Below, one piece after another: positions 62,405 to 64,000 of a stretch of 64,000 nt of DNA (position 1 is its first letter; each line of letters opens with the position of its first letter). The stretch is from Fibrisoma montanum. Lineage in GTDB: Bacteria; Bacteroidota; Bacteroidia; Cytophagales; Spirosomataceae. A program made the position numbers and the translations under genes. The stretch covers positions 682,001 to 746,000 of the forward strand of contig NZ_QXED01000001.1 of NCBI RefSeq assembly GCF_003583365.1, read 5' to 3'. The notes beneath the pieces are model-generated. The model was not told where the DNA came from. It ran no database searches and saw only the letters and a list, made by a program, of their open reading frames with translations.

Positions 62405-64000
62405 ATGGATCGGTTTTTTACTGATTTTTTCAAGCTAATCATTTGTCTGAGTGGTTTGCTTCTTGCCTCATCAGCTACATTCGGACAAACCACGGACGCC
62501 ACCATCACAGGCGTTATCAAAGGTAACAACGGCGAGGTGTTGCCAGGGGCGACCATTACAGCCCGCAACGAATCGACCGGCTTTCAAACCGGTACGGTAT
62601 CCAACATCGAAGGACGTTACACGATGCGGCAGGTGCCGCTGGGCGGGCCTTATACCATCACGGTGTCGTACGTTGGTTTTACGAACCAGGCCCGCACGGG
62701 TTACCGGCTCAATCAGGCTGACCAGTTGGTGGTCGACTTTAACCTGGCAGAGAGCGGCACTGAACTTCAGGAAGTCAAAGTAACTGAAAATGCGCTCAAA
62801 AGCCGGATTGATCGGATAGGTGCCTCTACCGCCATTACGGCCAGCAACATTGCCAAGCTACCCATCAACAACCGAAGCTTTACAAACCTGCTGGCTTTAT
62901 CGCCGTTGAGCAACGGTGGTAGTATCGGCGGACAGCTACCGTCGTCGACCAACTACCTGATCGACGGAGCCAGCGCCCGGAATAACCTCACCAGTGGTGC
63001 GTTAGGCAACGGTCCTTTTTCGCTTTCCCTTGAAGCCATCCGGGAATTCGAGATTGTGGCGAATGAATACGACGTAACAAAAGGTCGTCAGGGGGGTGGA
63101 ACAGTCAGTGTCGTTACCAAATCAGGGACCAACACCACTACCGGCACGGCATTCACGTATTATAACGCCGATGGACTGTCCAGCGCCCGCGACATTCGGG
63201 GAAACAGTCGCGCCATTAATTTCACCCGGTTTCAGTACGGATTCAGCCTGGGCGGCCCAATCATCAAAGATAAACTGCACTACTTTGTGGCCCTGGACCG
63301 GCAAACAGAATCGTCGCCGTTCTACATCGCCGACATTCGCACCGATGCCGATGCCAATGCGCTTGGTATCAGCAGAGCCGTTCTGGATAGCGTCATTACC
63401 ATTGGTCGTCAGAAGTACGGACTGAGCAATACGCAGCAGGTCGGTGAGTTCAACCGCGAAACCGTTGCCAATACGTTATTCACGCGTCTGGACTGGCAGA
63501 TTAACGATAAGAACGTTCTTACTATCCGGAATAACTTCAGTAACTGGAACAACCCGAACAGCGTCGAAGACAACTCACAAATCAACCTGTACGAGACCTA
63601 CAGTAGCTTTAGTTCACGGGAAAACAGCACCCTGGTTTCGTTGCGCTCAACGTTCAGGCCAACCCTGATTAACGAACTGAAAGTGCAATACCAGTCAGCC
63701 ACCCGGAACTACGAAGCCAACACCCTGTTGCCATCGGCGAACATTCCACGGGCTATCGTTACGGTTCGTTCGATACTTCCCAACGGACTGTCGAGCAACC
63801 GATCGGTCCAGTTAGGCGGCCAACGGTTCACACCCGAGCGCAACCTTGAGAACCAGATTCAACTGGCAAACACGGTGTACTGGAACAAGGGCCGGTATAA
63901 CTTCACGTTCGGTACCGACAACACGCTCACGTACCTGGATACGTACATCTCCAATGAGCAAAACGGACGATTCATTTTCAACAGTCTGCGCGAATTTGAT
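62405..64000 (+). CDS. TonB-dependent receptor with N-terminal carboxypeptidase-like domain, 5' part
   Basis: 532 codons open to the window end. A signal peptide ends SSATFGQ. A CarboxypepD_reg-like domain (about 30-115: ITGVIKGNNGEVLPGATITARN, GRYTMRQVPLGGPYTITVSYVGF) is followed by the plug domain (about 125-220: LKSRIDRIGASTAITASNIAKL, then NYLIDGASARNN, EAIREFEIVANEYDV) and the start of the barrel (FQYGFSLGGPIIKDKLHYFVALDR). The plug and barrel pattern is that of the OmpA/CirA-like receptors that import or bind large substrates. The substrate is unknown. The 3' end lies outside the window. Confidence 0.93.
   Translation, partial: MDRFFTDFFKLIICLSGLLLASSATFGQTTDATITGVIKGNNGEVLPGATITARNESTGFQTGTVSNIEGRYTMRQVPLGGPYTITVSYVGFTNQARTGYRLNQADQLVVDFNLAESGTELQEVKVTENALKSRIDRIGASTAITASNIAKLPINNRSFTNLLALSPLSNGGSIGGQLPSSTNYLIDGASARNNLTSGALGNGPFSLSLEAIREFEIVANEYDVTKGRQGGGTVSVVTKSGTNTTTGTAFTYYNADGLSSARDIRGNSRAINFTRFQYGFSLGGPIIKDKLHYFVALDRQTESSPFYIADIRTDADANALGISRAVLDSVITIGRQKYGLSNTQQVGEFNRETVANTLFTRLDWQINDKNVLTIRNNFSNWNNPNSVEDNSQINLYETYSSFSSRENSTLVSLRSTFRPTLINELKVQYQSATRNYEANTLLPSANIPRAIVTVRSILPNGLSSNRSVQLGGQRFTPERNLENQIQLANTVYWNKGRYNFTFGTDNTLTYLDTYISNEQNGRFIFNSLREFD

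Overview
The window looks like chromosomal DNA of a Bacteroidota bacterium of the order Cytophagales, probably a Spirosoma-like genus (the genus is inference). Reasons: two proteins with C-terminal type IX secretion (T9SS) sorting domains, promoters of the Bacteroidota form TTG-N16-TAnnTTTG, family types typical of the phylum (DUF3078, DUF4369/TlpA, DUF5615/DUF433, a CarB without its allosteric domain), and a TonB-dependent receptor with an N-terminal carboxypeptidase-like domain. Base composition is a little above half G+C. No tRNA, rRNA, CRISPR array, insertion sequence or prophage was seen.

Layout. 0-7 kb: end of a Uma2 gene, an orphan antitoxin, carB, a lipoprotein and a pair of ferritin-like proteins. 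7-16 kb: an MsbA-like ABC exporter, a padR/membrane-protein pair, a glycosyltransferase, a Fic protein with a palindromic operator, and a tetR/haloalkane dehalogenase/fabF operon. 15.7-21 kb: hemE, a TlpA-like lipoprotein, a DUF1080 protein and an AraC regulator. 21-30 kb: a xylan/xylose region with a multidomain GH10 xylanase, heptose kinase, xylB, a DUF433/DUF5615 toxin-antitoxin-like pair (toxin frameshifted) and xylA. 30-36 kb: small metabolic genes, a radical SAM protein, accD and alkD.

36-57 kb holds a division and cell-wall (dcw) cluster on the minus strand, broken in two. ftsL-ftsI-murE-mraY (57.2-51.9 kb) is separated from murD-ftsW-murG-murC-ftsQ-ftsA-ftsZ (44.8-35.8 kb) by about 7 kb carrying rplM-rpsI-rpsB-tsf, two paralogous ECF sigma factors, a MscS-like channel, a DUF3078 protein and mscL. 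mraZ and rsmH are absent from their usual place before ftsL. The window ends with an M28 peptidase, an oligopeptidase B, a Crp-family regulator and the start of a TonB-dependent receptor.

The most unusual signal is a class of at least eleven intergenic elements (A-K). Each is built of degenerate words repeated every 7 or 8 nt. Most have a second arm that is the approximate reverse complement, giving an imperfect hairpin. Each copy uses its own word (GA-rich, GGGC-rich, GTAGT-like, GTGAATGA-like and so on), and most end within a few bases of a start codon, so they would form the 5' leader of the next gene. A second oddity is xylA, whose synonymous codon choice changes from C-ending to G-ending part-way along the gene.
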